From an uncultured Polaribacter sp. (GTDB lineage Bacteria > Bacteroidota > Bacteroidia > Flavobacteriales > Flavobacteriaceae), in the NCBI RefSeq assembly GCF_947500975.1, contig NZ_CANMUE010000005.1, positions 1-64,000 on the forward strand: a DNA stretch of 64,000 nt, written 5' to 3'. A program made the translations under genes and the position numbers. Under the pieces are notes generated by a model. That model had not been told where the DNA came from. It did not search any database and saw only the letters and a program-made list of their open reading frames with translations. The first letter of the stretch is position 1; every line of letters begins with the position of its first letter. This document shows, piece after piece, positions 56,174-64,000 of the stretch.

Positions 56174-57208
56174 ATATAACGTAAGCCTGACTTAAGCTAT
56201 TCAAATATTGGGTAAAAATTTTTGTATTTTGATAGAATGTTTTGCATTATGAAAAGAATATGCCTTTAATCCAGTGATTAAATTTACTAAGAAGTTATCA
56301 AAATATCTATGGCTAAATGTTCTATTTGGAAAGTGTTTATATGGACATCATTTACAGATTTTTTAATTGCTCTTTTTCGAAGAATAACTTTATCAATCTA
56401 GTTCATTGCTTTCTTTTTTATGTTTTTTTGAGTCTTAGTTATTAAATGAATTCCGTCTACAAAAAGTCTTTCAAATTATTCCTTCCCAATATAGCCTTTG
56501 TCTCCAAAAATTTTTTCAAATAACTTGTCATGAAACTTTTTTTATTTAAGAGTATATCTGTCGTCTAGATTGGCTGGGGTATACATAAAATCAATAATTT
56601 TTCCTTTGTAATTACAGACCAGATGTAGTTTAAACCCCAAATGCCTTCCCTTAGTTTCATAGCTTTTTTTTAGTAATATCTTTAAAAACTTGATGCTGTT
56701 TTTTCTCTTTTTTATTGACATACTTTTTAAATGCGTAGAATCAATGAAAAGAGATACCTGTACAGTCGCCTAAACAATACATTTTTCATGAAAACGGCTA
56801 AAGACTGTGTAATCCTTTTTTTGCAGTTTTACAAATCTGTTATAAGAAACACAATCAGGAAACACGTCTTGTCTGTATTTATAAATATGGTTTAAGTAAA
56901 AATGTTTAAGGTTTCGGTAAGACTTTTAGTGAAATATTAAAAGAATAGTTATCGTTTCAATGTAAGTTGGTTTAAATTTTCTATTACATTTTTCGTGGTT
57001 GAACTATCAGAAATAATGTTTTATGAAAGAATTTAACATGATTTTCTTATATAATCATCTAAAGAATAGGAAATTTATATAATTTTATTATCAGAAATAA
57101 CAAGTAGAGAGTATGTTAATTATCTGAAAATAAACATTTTAACTCTCGGTTTCATTCTTTTTTTTTCATATAATTAATTCAACGTTGTTGTATCTAATTC
57201 ACGTTTAA
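56174..57208 (-). pseudogene. IS982-family transposase element, copy A, decayed
   Basis: About 1.03 kb, the size of a complete IS982 element. In pieces across frames one reads YNRFVKLQKKDYTVFSRFHEK, SLFIDSTHLKSMSIKKRK, SYETKGRHLGFKLHLVCNY, KGKIIDFMYTPANLDDRYTL, FGDKGYIGKE, FERLFVDGIHLITKTQKN and SHRYFDNFLVNLITGLKAYSF, all typical of IS982 DDE transposases. Several stops (for example after GYIGKE) and frameshifts make it inactive. The ends are imperfect inverted repeats: TAACGTAAGCCTGACTTAA at 56177-56195 and AATTCACGTTTAA at 57196-57208. The N-terminal part is the most eroded. Confidence 0.85.
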
Positions 57209-57435
57209 TATCAATTGATGATTTGTGTAAGTAACAAGTTGTATTGCTTTATAATAAGATAGGTTTTCAATTCAAAATAAGAATTAGAATTATATTAAAA
57301 TGTATTAGTCATTATTAATAGACTTGCATAAACAATATAATTAGTCTTATGAAATATAATATGTTTTATTGCTGTTATTCCTAAATAATTTTAATAATAT
57401 AGGAAACTTTATATTTATAAAACTAATGGTATAAG

Positions 57436-57466
57436 AAAAAGGTAGTGATTAAAATCACTACCTTTT
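57436..57466 (-). terminator. Terminator of SusCD operon C
   Basis: AAAAAGGTAGTGATT and TCACTACCTTTTT pair around a short A loop, with T runs on both strands, 41 bases past the susD stop. The sequence is near-identical in its core to the gltBD terminator at 435-470. The 227 bases between it and the IS remnant hold nothing recognisable. Confidence 0.85.
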
Positions 57467-57506
57467 TAATTGTAAATTATGTATCGCTTATTTTTGCGAA
57501 ATCAAA

Positions 57507-59120
57507 TTAATTTTGATCTGCTGCTGATAAGTTTGGATTAGCATTAATTTCTGATTGAGGAATTTTAAAGATCCATTCATCATTAAGTGATGGTTTATCT
57601 TGTTGAAAACCATCTTGATACAACACTAGTGCCGCACCAGAATTTGTTAAGTCAATTCCTTCATCCCAACGAATATGATCATGGTATCCAAAACCTTCTC
57701 CGTATAATTCAATACGTCTTTGCCATTTGATATGCTCCATTAATTTGTCTTTAGTATCAAATACAGTAACATCATATGCAGAGTCTCTTTCTTCACCTAA
57801 TGGTTTTAAAGCAGCTTGAGCACCTGCAATATCATTCATCATTGCTTCTGCTTCTGCTTCTATTAAATACATTTCAGATGTTCTCATGAAAATAACATCA
57901 TCAGGGTCTATTGTCCCTGGGTTTGCCTGTCTAAATTTCACATGCATATAAGGATGCTGATTATGTCTAGAAGTAACACCCCATGCGTCTTCAATTGCAG
58001 TTCTTGCAGCTTGGAATTCTGCTGCATCTGTGTAGTTAGGGTCGTTTCCAAAACCACCTTGATCATTTGCTGCAGACCCATTTGTATTAGGTGCCATTGG
58101 TAAATATAATTCCGATCTATAATCTGTAGCTGGTGTAGCATCATACACTTCTTTGCTTATCAGCTTTGGATTACCTCTATTCTGACTTCCTTGAAAAGTA
58201 GGAGATATATAGTAGAAATAAGAACGGAAAAATACTGTTTCAGTAGAAATTACATTAGCTCCCCAAATAACTTCAGATAAATCTGTAGTATTGAAACCAG
58301 ATTTCCATCCAGCTTCATTTATAAGAGGATATCCATTACGAGCTAAAACAGCATTTTCTGCTGCTACAGACCAATTTCCTGCTGATAGAGCAATTCTTGC
58401 CTTAATACCATACGCTGTATTAAGATCTAAATTAGATTTGTTATCACTTGGTGCAGCAACCTTAAAGTAGTCGATAGCTGTATCTATATCTTGATATACT
58501 TGATCGTAAATAACCTGCACTGTAGATCTTGGTTGACTTGTGTAAGGTGCTTCAGTTGCAAATAATAAAGGTACGCCAGGGTCTGTAGAAGGATCTCCTA
58601 TAATGTAACCCTTAGCGTAGGTAGATACTAAAGAATGGTAAGCCCAAGCTCTATAGGCATGCGCTTGTCCTAAAATATCATTCATATTTGCATCTTTGGT
58701 TAATCCATCTTGTTCTACCTTGTTAATAATAGAATTACAACTTGCAATAATTTGATAACGTTGATACCATAATTGCTCAACAGTGGTAGATGTCTCTAAC
58801 GTGTGGGTAGTCCATTGTAATTCAGATCTCATCCATCCATTACTTCTAGCTGAATGTATTAAATCTCCACTTATTACATCAAACATCGGTATAAAGTATT
58901 GCATACCAGCTCTACTATTTGATCCTCCTGGTATAAGACCATTTTGAGCATACATTATTTTATGAAGACCATTAATAACTAAACGCATATTCTCCGGAGA
59001 TGATAGAGCGTCTCCGGCTGCTATTGCATCTGTTGGTGTGGTCTCTAAAAAGTCTTCGTCACATGATGTCATTGTGATTGTTAAAACCACTAATAACAAT
59101 AAACTTATTTTTTTTAACAT
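57507..59120 (-). CDS. SusD/RagB family lipoprotein, operon C
   Basis: A 537-residue SusD-like lipoprotein (signal LLLLVVLTITMTSC, Cys20, then DEDFLETTPTDAIAAGDAL). It has the classic SusD fold marks: LWYQRYQIIASCNSIINKV, GQAHAYRAWAYHSLVSTYAKGY, FMRTSEMYLIEAEAEAMMND and KWQRRIELYGEGFGYHDHIRW. It is canonical RagB/SusD type, unlike the SusD-like_2 protein of operon A. It begins 25 bases after susC and closes the operon; no enzyme gene follows before the terminator. Confidence 0.94.
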   Translation of the reverse strand: MLKKISLLLLVVLTITMTSCDEDFLETTPTDAIAAGDALSSPENMRLVINGLHKIMYAQNGLIPGGSNSRAGMQYFIPMFDVISGDLIHSARSNGWMRSELQWTTHTLETSTTVEQLWYQRYQIIASCNSIINKVEQDGLTKDANMNDILGQAHAYRAWAYHSLVSTYAKGYIIGDPSTDPGVPLLFATEAPYTSQPRSTVQVIYDQVYQDIDTAIDYFKVAAPSDNKSNLDLNTAYGIKARIALSAGNWSVAAENAVLARNGYPLINEAGWKSGFNTTDLSEVIWGANVISTETVFFRSYFYYISPTFQGSQNRGNPKLISKEVYDATPATDYRSELYLPMAPNTNGSAANDQGGFGNDPNYTDAAEFQAARTAIEDAWGVTSRHNQHPYMHVKFRQANPGTIDPDDVIFMRTSEMYLIEAEAEAMMNDIAGAQAALKPLGEERDSAYDVTVFDTKDKLMEHIKWQRRIELYGEGFGYHDHIRWDEGIDLTNSGAALVLYQDGFQQDKPSLNDEWIFKIPQSEINANPNLSAADQN

Positions 59121-59145
59121 ATTATTGTTTTTTTATTATTGTAAA

Positions 59146-62100
59146 TTAAAAAGATATATTTAATCCAACCGTTACAGTTTTTGCAGGGTTAAAATCGTTT
59201 CCTGAACCTGTTCCTGCTAAGTTGTATTGTGGGTTAAGCCCTGTTCTTGCAGCATTTAAGAATAAATTCTCTCCAGACACGTATATTTTCATATTATTTA
59301 CGCCTAATTTTTCTGAAATGAAGTCATTAAAACTGTATCCAATATTTATATTTTTAAGTGCTAAAAATGAAGCATCAGTTAAAAATCTAGTAGATTGAGT
59401 TTGAACTTGTGTTGTACTACCTACTTCTAATCTAGGAACATCTGTAATGTCTCCTGCTTGTTTCCATGCATTTAAGATATCAGGGTGATAAGACCTTCCG
59501 TAATTACCTGTATGCATCATTGCTGAATATCCGTTGTCTAAAACTTGTCCTCCAATTCCGTATGTAAAAAGTAAGTCTGCAGTAAATCCTTTATAACTAA
59601 ATGAATTAGAAATAGAACCTAAAATATCAGGTATTGTGTTTGCTTCTGAGTATGCTCTTTGAGTATTACTCCAATCATTCGTAGTTTCATGAACTCCATC
59701 TGCATCTAAAACAGGAACACTGTTACCATCCGCGTCATCTTCATACATATAGTACAATGCATCTCCATTTTCTGGATCTACACCTGCAGAATGATATAAA
59801 AAGAAATCATATCTAGATCTTCCTATTTCCCATCTTTTTGAACCATTTACAAAAGGTTCAGGTAATTTTACTATTTCATTTTTAAAAGTTGAAGCTTGAA
59901 CAGTTACATCCCATTTAAAGTCACTTTTGTTTAATAAATGAGCGGTTAAGCTAAGTTCTATACCAGAATTACTAACATCAGCAATGTTAAAAGGAGCAGA
60001 ATTAATACCATTAGATAATGCTATTGGTAAATTATATAATAAATCTGTTGAATTTTTCTCCCAATATTCTACACTACCATCTAAAATGTTATTGAATAAG
60101 CCAAACTCTAAAGCAGCTTCCCAACTTCCTACAGTTTCCCATTCCAATAATTGGTTACCAGGGTTTGTAAATACGATAGCAGGAACACCTGCATTAGATG
60201 TTAAAGAATATAATGCTTGTGAGATAAAGAAATCATTTAAATCATCATTACCAACTTGTCCGTAAGAAGCTCTTAATTTTAAACGATCGATAAAAGAAAT
60301 ATTTTTAATGAAATCTTCCTGATCTAATCTCCATGCACCACCTACAGAATAGAAAGTACCCCATCTTGCCTCTTTACTTAGTACTGAAGTACCATCAGTT
60401 CTTACGGAACCTGAGATATAATACTTATTGTTATAGTTGTATTTTAATCTAGCAAAATACCCTTCAACTCTTTTTGTAGTTGAAGCTCCACCTAAACTTA
60501 CAGGAACTGTAAAATTATCAAATTCAAAAATACCTGCAGCTGTTTGTGTAGTTGCTAGAGCATTATTCTCAGAATAATCTCTTTGGTAACTTTCATGACC
60601 TAATGTAGCATTAAAATTATGTACATCGTTAAAAGATTTAGTGTAATTTAAAACTTGAGAAAAGTTAATAACATCTCTTCTAAATCTTGTTTCTCCATAT
60701 CTAGCAGTTGGTTGACCATCTCCAACGATTGGATTTTCGTAACTTTTATTAATTCCTTCATTAATATCCATTCCATAGTTTAATCTTAAATTAAGATCTT
60801 CAGTAATGTTAAAGTCTGCATAGTATCTAAAGCCATAAGTGTTATTTCTGTTTAGTTCATCATTTAATATAGCTTCTGCTATTGCATGACGCCCTGGGTT
60901 GTATGGTCTAGATCCTTGGTTTAAAGAAATATCTCCTTCACCTACATCAAATATTCTGTCGCCAGCTGCATCAAGAATTAAATTACCATCTGCATCATTT
61001 AAATATACTGGGTATATAGAACCAATATTTTTAGCAAATCCAAAAGGGTTGGCAATACTTGTTCCTCTAGATGGTGGGCCTTTAGACTCTGAAACAGAAA
61101 TATTTGCACTTCCTCCAACTTTTAACCACTTGTTTACATTAAAATCTCCATTTACACGAGTAGTAATACGGTCAAATTTTGAAGTAATAATATAGCCCTC
61201 TTCATCCAAGTATGAAGTAGAAAAGAAAACTTTATGGTTTTCTCCTCCTGCTGAAACATTTACAGAATGATTAGATCTTGTACCAACTTGATCTAAAGCA
61301 TCATACCAGTTTAAACTTTTATAAGTCACTTGTGCTGCAGGGTTTAATTTACCATCCGTACCAACTATTTGGTCGTTTGCAACATTGAAAGGGTTGTAGC
61401 CTAAACGCGAATAAATTCCTGCAGAAGCGTCTGCAGCTGCAGTATCTCCTGTTAAAGAGTTTTTGTACGCTTCCCACATTGTTTCATAATATTGACCAGG
61501 GTTTACATAATCATATTCTGAGATTCCTCTAGTTACTAATCCATATTGGGTAGTAACGTTAACTTGGGGTTTTCCTTTTGTACCAGTTTTGGTAGTAATT
61601 ATAACAACACCATTTGCAGCACGGGCTCCGTATAAAGATGTTGATGCACCTCCTTTTAAAATAGTCATTGAAGCAATATCATCTTGGTTTATTGTATTCA
61701 AACTTCCTTCAAATTGAATTCCATCAATGACAATTAATGGATCTGAACTCCCGTTTAAGGTACCCACACCTCTAATTACTATTGCTGGTGATGAACCAGG
61801 TTGACCAGAAGCTGATATAAACTGAACACCAGTTGCTTTACCTTCAATTGCTGCTATTGGGGAAGTTACATTTCTTAAGGCCAGTTCTTTGGTAGAAACA
61901 ACACTTGCAGAACCAGTAAAAGCTTGCTTGCTAGTTGTACCATAAGCAACAATAACTACTTCGTCTAAAGCGCTATTGTCTTCTTTTAAAGTAACGTTTA
62001 AAACAGAAGAGCTACCGATTTTGTTTTCAGTTGCTTGGTATCCTAAATAACGAAAAACCAAAATATCACCTGATTTTGCTTTAATTTGATATTTACCATC

Positions 62101-62268
62101 AAAATCTGTTTCTGTACCGTTTCCGGTACCTTTAATTAAAATGCTTACTCCTGGTAAAGGCCCTGATTCATCAGAAACCGTACCAGAAATAGTTTTTTCT
62201 TGCGCGAAACTGGTTTGCACAATTAACGCTAATAGAAGCGTTAAAATTCCTTTAAACTTTGTTTTCAT
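59146..62268 (-). CDS. SusC/RagA family TonB-dependent transporter, operon C
   Basis: A 1040-residue transporter: signal peptide MKTKFKGILTLLLALIVQ, carboxypeptidase regulatory-like domain (KTISGTVSDESGPLPGVSIL, DFDGKYQI, FRYLGYQ), plug (DEVVIVAYGTTSKQAFTGSA, GKATGVQFISASGQPGS, GASTSLYGARAANGVVIITTK) and barrel ending AKTVTVGLNISF. It sits behind the phased TTAACA repeats and pairs with the SusD encoded downstream. Ligand unknown. Confidence 0.95.
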   Translation of the reverse strand: MKTKFKGILTLLLALIVQTSFAQEKTISGTVSDESGPLPGVSILIKGTGNGTETDFDGKYQIKAKSGDILVFRYLGYQATENKIGSSSVLNVTLKEDNSALDEVVIVAYGTTSKQAFTGSASVVSTKELALRNVTSPIAAIEGKATGVQFISASGQPGSSPAIVIRGVGTLNGSSDPLIVIDGIQFEGSLNTINQDDIASMTILKGGASTSLYGARAANGVVIITTKTGTKGKPQVNVTTQYGLVTRGISEYDYVNPGQYYETMWEAYKNSLTGDTAAADASAGIYSRLGYNPFNVANDQIVGTDGKLNPAAQVTYKSLNWYDALDQVGTRSNHSVNVSAGGENHKVFFSTSYLDEEGYIITSKFDRITTRVNGDFNVNKWLKVGGSANISVSESKGPPSRGTSIANPFGFAKNIGSIYPVYLNDADGNLILDAAGDRIFDVGEGDISLNQGSRPYNPGRHAIAEAILNDELNRNNTYGFRYYADFNITEDLNLRLNYGMDINEGINKSYENPIVGDGQPTARYGETRFRRDVINFSQVLNYTKSFNDVHNFNATLGHESYQRDYSENNALATTQTAAGIFEFDNFTVPVSLGGASTTKRVEGYFARLKYNYNNKYYISGSVRTDGTSVLSKEARWGTFYSVGGAWRLDQEDFIKNISFIDRLKLRASYGQVGNDDLNDFFISQALYSLTSNAGVPAIVFTNPGNQLLEWETVGSWEAALEFGLFNNILDGSVEYWEKNSTDLLYNLPIALSNGINSAPFNIADVSNSGIELSLTAHLLNKSDFKWDVTVQASTFKNEIVKLPEPFVNGSKRWEIGRSRYDFFLYHSAGVDPENGDALYYMYEDDADGNSVPVLDADGVHETTNDWSNTQRAYSEANTIPDILGSISNSFSYKGFTADLLFTYGIGGQVLDNGYSAMMHTGNYGRSYHPDILNAWKQAGDITDVPRLEVGSTTQVQTQSTRFLTDASFLALKNINIGYSFNDFISEKLGVNNMKIYVSGENLFLNAARTGLNPQYNLAGTGSGNDFNPAKTVTVGLNISF

Positions 62269-62292
62269 ATTTATTAAATTTTGAATTATGCG

Positions 62293-62357
62293 CCAAATGT
62301 CTTTATTAATTGTTAAATAACCTATTATTATTGTTAATTATTGTTAATTTTTGTTAA
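62293..62357 (-). promoter_or_regulatory. Operator-promoter of SusCD operon C with phased TTAACA repeats
   Basis: Read on the minus strand, TTAACA begins at 62357, 62347, 62337 and 62316 (spacing 10, 10, 21), then 13 bases, then TTTGG (62297-62293), then TAATTCAAA and the ATG at 62268. The three upstream copies lie in tandem 10-base units AATTAACAAW. The layout matches operon B. Confidence 0.58.
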
Positions 62358-62430
62358 TTTAACAAATTTATTTTCTCAATTTGATGATAATGTATTTGTA
62401 TTGCTTTTTATTTTTAAAAGAGTAATTTTA

Positions 62431-64000
62431 CTAAAAATTACTCTTCCAATTAAGAAGTATTTTAGTGTTTTTGAAGCTGATAGGGTTGTTGTTATTTCTG
62501 CCAATTACGCTTCCTATGTTTATGGTAGAGCTATTTGTAGTAAATGAATACCCAATTCCTATTCCAAGGAAGTTTTCTTCATTTGATTGCCCATAATCTG
62601 TAATAGAGTAAAGAAATGATTTTTCTGATGTTAGATATCTGTATTCAATATTAAAAAAGGTATAGCTGTTTGTATAAATGCTTTGCTCATCGAAACCTCT
62701 TATTGAGTTTATTCCTCCGATTCTAAATAATTCGTTGATTAAATAATTGTCTGAGTTTAAATAACCAATTTCATTTCTGATGTAAATGTTGTTTCTATCA
62801 TTGAGGCTCCATAAATATGTTGCCGCAGTTTTTAATTTAAATTGATTTGAAGAGTTGTTTCCGCTTTTTCTATTTCCGAAAGAAGGGTTAATAATAATAT
62901 GTATTTTGTTGTTATAGAAGATGTCATTTAGAGGTTTTGAATAATTAAAATTCAATCCAATAAAATAATTACTATAAGAATCTATATCTGTTAAAGAATT
63001 ATTATTTGTTTTTTCTGATACTTCTGAACTGTAATTTAATCCAAGAAATATTCTTTTATTTAAATTATAGTTGATATTTGTATTGAGCTTTGTATTTAGA
63101 AATGTAGAATCTTGTTTGTAGATTGAGAAAGACATTTCTGGAGAAAAACTAGAATTAAATATGTAGGGAATTGTGGATGCAATTTTAAATTCCTGTCTTT
63201 CCTCTCCAATGCTATTCCAAAATAATTCAAATTTTTCACCAGAATCTAAAATGTTTTCTAGGTTTAAGTCAATATTACCATTAAAAAATACATCTCCATT
63301 TTCTTTTGAATTAAAACTAATTAATCCCTCAAAGCTGTTGTTTTGTTGTTTTTTTAGATATACATATAATAAAGTAGAGTCTTTTGTAAATAAAACTTCA
63401 GGTGGTTTTATTTCTGAAGCAAACTTTAAGCTTTTTAAATCTTCAGAAATTTTATTGATTCTTTTTTGATTAAATATCAAGTCTTTTTTTAGATTCAGAT
63501 AATGTTTAATAAATGATTTTGGAAATTTTTCATAACCTTTAACAATCACTTTATCTATTTGTCTTTTTTTTGATTGATAAATTTCTAGGTCAGCAAATAA
63601 TGTATCTTTTCTTATTTTGATATTTTTTAATTGAAGTTTAGAAAAAAGTTTTCCTTCTATTTCTAATTCTTTAGTTAATAAATTGAGTTTGTCTTGTAGT
63701 TTTTTAATTGAAGTTATAAAGCTTCGATTTTCATCTGATAATACTTTTATGCCTGCATAGTTAGTTTTGTTGTTTAAAGTAAAATAAGCTGTAAAATTTT
63801 TATCGCTTTTAATTAAACTATCAATACTATTGGTAAAATAACCAATAGTTTGAAGGTATTTAGAAACTTTAAGTATTTCGATTTTTAATGAAGTTGAATC
63901 AATATGTTTTTTTTGGTAATCAATTTTATTTAAGATTACTAGATTATTAATGTTTCTTGATGATAGTTTTAATTCTAAATCTTGAGAGTATACCTTTAGA
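62431..64000 (-). CDS. Omp85/BamA-like outer-membrane protein, start beyond window
   Basis: The frame is open from its stop at 62431 to the window end (522 residues visible), so the gene continues past base 64000. The visible N-terminal part is beta-rich with a helical Lys-rich segment; then comes a POTRA-like unit (IDKVIVKGYEKFPKSFIKHYL, INKISEDLKSLKFAS) and a 16-strand-type barrel with the Omp85 lid motif region LFRIGGINSIRGFDEQSIYTN. It ends in the aromatic LNWKSNF insertion signal. It could be a TamA/BamA paralogue or a two-partner-type translocator. A GTG at 63547-63549 is internal, not the start. Confidence 0.78.
   Translation of the reverse strand, partial: LKVYSQDLELKLSSRNINNLVILNKIDYQKKHIDSTSLKIEILKVSKYLQTIGYFTNSIDSLIKSDKNFTAYFTLNNKTNYAGIKVLSDENRSFITSIKKLQDKLNLLTKELEIEGKLFSKLQLKNIKIRKDTLFADLEIYQSKKRQIDKVIVKGYEKFPKSFIKHYLNLKKDLIFNQKRINKISEDLKSLKFASEIKPPEVLFTKDSTLLYVYLKKQQNNSFEGLISFNSKENGDVFFNGNIDLNLENILDSGEKFELFWNSIGEERQEFKIASTIPYIFNSSFSPEMSFSIYKQDSTFLNTKLNTNINYNLNKRIFLGLNYSSEVSEKTNNNSLTDIDSYSNYFIGLNFNYSKPLNDIFYNNKIHIIINPSFGNRKSGNNSSNQFKLKTAATYLWSLNDRNNIYIRNEIGYLNSDNYLINELFRIGGINSIRGFDEQSIYTNSYTFFNIEYRYLTSEKSFLYSITDYGQSNEENFLGIGIGYSFTTNSSTINIGSVIGRNNNNPISFKNTKILLNWKSNF

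Noticed and set aside
63547..63549. GTG start for the Omp85-like protein
   Set aside because: The frame continues open with protein-like sequence to the window end, and the GTG falls inside the POTRA unit.
1..64000. CRISPR array, rRNA operon, prophage, integrase or classic riboswitch
   Set aside because: I looked for regularly spaced repeats, rRNA core sequences, phage genes and known aptamer patterns on both strands and saw none.

Overview
The window is chromosomal DNA of a flavobacterium (Bacteroidota, Flavobacteriaceae or close). The evidence is very AT-rich sequence, three SusC/SusD outer-membrane uptake pairs, two proteins ending in type IX secretion (T9SS) sorting domains, Bacteroidota lipoproteins, and promoters of the Bacteroidota type (TTG/TTTG, about 19 bp, TAnnTTTG). 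NhaB and TrkAH fit a marine or salt-exposed life, but that is inference.

Region 1 (1-10.9 kb, all minus strand) is a nitrogen block. A beta-barrel porin is followed by an ammonium channel, a P-II signal protein and a second ammonium channel, then glutamate synthase gltB-gltD. Together they would bring ammonium across both membranes, sense nitrogen status and deliver nitrogen to glutamate.

Region 2 (11.0-35.8 kb) is mostly housekeeping: a TruA-like pseudouridine synthase, acyl-CoA dehydrogenase, anmK, a Glu/Leu-type amino-acid dehydrogenase, nhaB, an ExbB-ExbD-TonB energising system, folC, tRNA-Val(UAC), trkA-trkH and a RadC protein. A short surface-polysaccharide group follows (deacetylase-like, FemAB-like, flippase, glycosyltransferase). 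Then come a HAD phosphatase, a three-gene envelope operon of unknown function, rarA, a rhomboid protease and rlmB. Several genes here have a -7 box only a few bases before the ATG, which suggests leaderless mRNAs.

Region 3 (35.9-62.3 kb) is accessory. Two SusCD operons diverge from a 668-bp intergenic region. Operon A (minus) ends in a T9SS-exported beta-propeller protein carrying a protease-associated domain. Operon B (plus) ends in a 1326-residue T9SS-exported fusion of FG-GAP/ASPIC-UnbV repeats with a vanadium-dependent haloperoxidase whose vanadate-site motifs are all present. Both operons have a hairpin just before the large exported gene. Downstream are two decayed IS982-family elements and a third SusCD pair (C, minus). 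The susC genes of B and C share an upstream array of TTAACA repeats at 10- and 21-bp spacing, placed identically relative to a TTTGG box and the start codon.

The window ends inside an Omp85/BamA-like outer-membrane protein (minus), whose start lies beyond base 64000.

The most novel items are the haloperoxidase fusion, the helically phased TTAACA operator of the SusC promoters, and the matching layout of operons A and B.
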